From assembly GCF_901709675.1 (NCBI RefSeq), contig NC_051095.1, positions 20,771,956 to 20,835,955 of the forward strand: a DNA stretch of 64,000 nt. Reading direction: 5' to 3'. This DNA comes from Syngnathus acus (Eukaryota > Chordata > Actinopteri > Syngnathiformes > Syngnathidae). Position numbers and translations under genes: made by a program. Positions 62,158-64,000 of this stretch are shown piece by piece (positions within the stretch are counted from its first letter, which is position 1; the number at the start of each line of letters is the position of its first letter). The notes beneath the pieces were generated by a model. It ran no database searches. It saw only the letters and a program-made list of their open reading frames with translations, and had not been told where the DNA came from.

Positions 62158-62440
62158 CCCAGCATTTGATATATATCATCAAGTCTTTATTCAAAGATGT
62201 TAGTGGCATAGTGATAATCTGCTTCTCCAGGACCTGGACTACATGCTGTAGTTAATGGAAAATATTCTGCAGTCTTCCAGGAAATCCTAGACAAAAACCT
62301 CCAATCATCATTTCCTCCCCTCAAGCTCAAGAGCTCTTGAGTTAATGCAGTAGGACAATGACCTGAACCATAACAGCATGTCCACCGTACGTCTGAATGG
62401 CTCAAAAATACACAAAATAAAGGTATGACCTAATTGCACA
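62158..62440 (+). mobile_element. Tc1/mariner transposase relic
   Basis: From 62221 the plus strand reads GPGLHAVVNGKYSAVFQEIL and then DKNLQSS, matching the segment between the first and second catalytic aspartates of fish Tc1-like transposases. A stop follows. In another frame at 62354 DNDLNHNSMST matches the region around the second catalytic Asp, with the usual P-K-H changed to L-N-H. A frameshift and at least one stop therefore kill it. The enzyme would cut and paste its own element at TA. The third catalytic residue and the inverted repeats are not seen in the window. Confidence 0.65.
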
Positions 62441-63942
62441 CCATGCTAGAAAATCCTTCAATATGACAGTTAAAATAATTCGAGGAAGATGAGTGGGTCA
62501 AATAAAATGATCGCGGAAGCTTAATTTCAGTCTTCAGATTGCAATTCACACGGGTTTGGATTTTTTCCCTTGTCCTTTAAAAAAATCCATTGTATATTCA
62601 CTTGACTTATTTAGTAATGTATTCAAATTGGTGTGATGACCTGAATCATTTAAGTGTGATAAAAATCTAAAATCAGGAAAAGGGCAAAAGCCATTTCACT
62701 GCACTAAAAAGCTGCACATGTCATGTCATGTTATTTCTAATCATGCTTCATCTAGTGAAATGAAAACTGAAATGAAGTGTTAAAGAACAGGTAATATTTT
62801 TGGATGAGATTGAACTCAATTTTATAAAAATGATACAAAAAAACATCAGTCTTAGAAGGAAGGCTGATGAGGCAATTATGTTGCCTGGCTTGAAGCGATT
62901 GTATTGTTTACTGCTTGTTTAGCTACCCTGAATGACCAATAAAACCCATACCACTATATTTTGGCATTTGGCCATGACAATCTCTCGAGTGACAGCAAAA
63001 ATGACTTATGTTCAGTAAAGGTCCCCTTGTCAAAACATGCATTTTGGTACTCACACAGTGAGGTTTATGGCTGGTGAGGCACTGATATTAGGACCAAAAT
63101 GACAAATTTAGGAGCCAAATAGACTTGCATTTTTGCCTTTAAATTACCAGCCATATATTCAGAATATTGTTCCACATGTGGTTGAGGCTCTGCCTCACCA
63201 GACTCCTCTGACCGTATATCCCTGCCCTCACACTACTGTAAATTGGCATAGCCTCTAACTTATTAAGTAACAATATCTAATTAGGACTTTAAAGTGCTCT
63301 GAGTAATAAACAAGGAATGTAAGTAGAATATGTGAAATATAGGCCGAACTCTAATTGTTGCTTAATATTCTAGTGAATATTCTAATTTAGCTCATGCTGA
63401 CATTTAATAATAATAACAAATATATGACTTGTTGAAGAAAATGCTGGGGGGAATATTTTTTAGTCTTTTGCCACTGACTCGACTTCACTCACGGGAGACC
63501 GTGCATCACCTCCCTTATCATTTGTGTCTGCTGGCCTCATAACTCCCCCAATGTCTGCCACTACATCCGCCTCCAGTTTGAAAGTCTAATTGAGCCTCAG
63601 GGATACACAAGCTAAAATGATGTAGTGGATGATGGGCTTAGCCTTTCAAGCAGACTTAGCTCACTTCAGTACAATCAGTACATTACATAAATGTATCATT
63701 TAAAACGCATTTATACAGTCAATAAATATTGTACCACTCTCGATGAATGGAGTGGAGCAATTACATGCAAGCCCTTGGAAACTTCCGGATTGATTTAACC
63801 ACTATTAATCCTCAATATTCCACACGATGTTCACAAGGTCCCCATGTATTTTTTCTTTCTTTCTGTGGTCCACCGAAGCAGAGAGTTTATGCATGCCCTT
63901 CGAGGTGCTGCCTGGGGATGATGGCGCTGTTTTCCCTGTTTT
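62441..63942. other. Unassigned non-coding stretch
   Basis: No element recognised between the two Tc1-related segments. No inverted terminal repeat of Tc1 type was found by eye. Confidence 0.4.
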
Positions 63943-64000
63943 CCCAGCATTTGATGAAAATAACATGTTTATGCAATACTCAAAGATGTTAGTGGCAGAT
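63943..64000 (+). mobile_element. Second copy of Tc1-adjacent motif, cut by window edge
   Basis: CCCAGCATTTGAT (63943-63955) and TCAAAGATGTTAGTGGCA (63980-63997) are identical to 62158-62170 and 62191-62208, with a spacer of 24 instead of 20 bases. The copy runs off the window, so its extent is unknown. Confidence 0.6.

Overview
This window looks like a gene-poor stretch of a teleost fish nuclear genome, either intergenic or inside a very large intron. The case for a fish rests on the repeats. These include tRNA-headed fish SINEs, tails of L2/CR1/Rex1-type LINEs, the very common repeat ending in GGAT/ATCC units, hAT and Tc1/mariner relics, palindromic MITEs, and long TG and TA microsatellites. 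The sequence is AT-rich, full of stops in all frames, and has no operon-like packing. I cannot support any intact host protein-coding gene, tRNA gene, rRNA gene or CRISPR array. Almost every short open frame is chance, lies in a microsatellite, or lies in a transposon relic.

Layout. 1-9.2 kb: mostly unassigned sequence with two short retroposon tails. 9.2-14.6 kb: two opposed partial MITEs, an open LINE pol C-terminus, a poly-G run, a long ATCC microsatellite, a 52-nt perfect palindrome, and a decayed retroviral integrase C-terminus on the minus strand. 16-20 kb: simple repeats, a complete non-autonomous hAT-like element with an 8-bp target duplication, a TG tract, and a solo LTR with an exact 5-bp target duplication. 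23-29 kb: the densest cluster, with a palindromic MITE, a pogo/Tigger-like end, another MITE, a hAT relic, a Rex1-type LINE 3' end, a possible piggyBac-like 5' end, and more retroposon tails. 31-34.4 kb: a 330-bp copy of the GGAT-tail repeat, a second palindromic MITE, and a minus-strand tRNA-derived SINE with readable A and B boxes. 35-50 kb: microsatellites, a roughly 680-bp element with diverged inverted ends, several tails, and a 58-bp tandem duplication. 50-64 kb: a strong 15-bp stem-loop inside a hAT-like relic, a second tRNA-headed SINE, TA microsatellites, a polypurine tract, and a Tc1/mariner transposase relic whose flanking motif recurs at the window's right edge.

The features do not form a pathway. 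They record repeated insertion and decay. Retroposons are nearly all 5'-truncated, and DNA elements are short internal-deletion derivatives. The best-supported insertions are the hAT-like element (17320-18027) and the solo LTR (19801-20048), because both keep target-site duplications. I found no convincing undescribed biological system. The items most worth checking are the palindromic MITE family, the 52-nt palindrome, the 15-bp stem-loop, the retroviral integrase relic and a speculative 30-nt exon. All family names come from memory of consensus features and were not searched.
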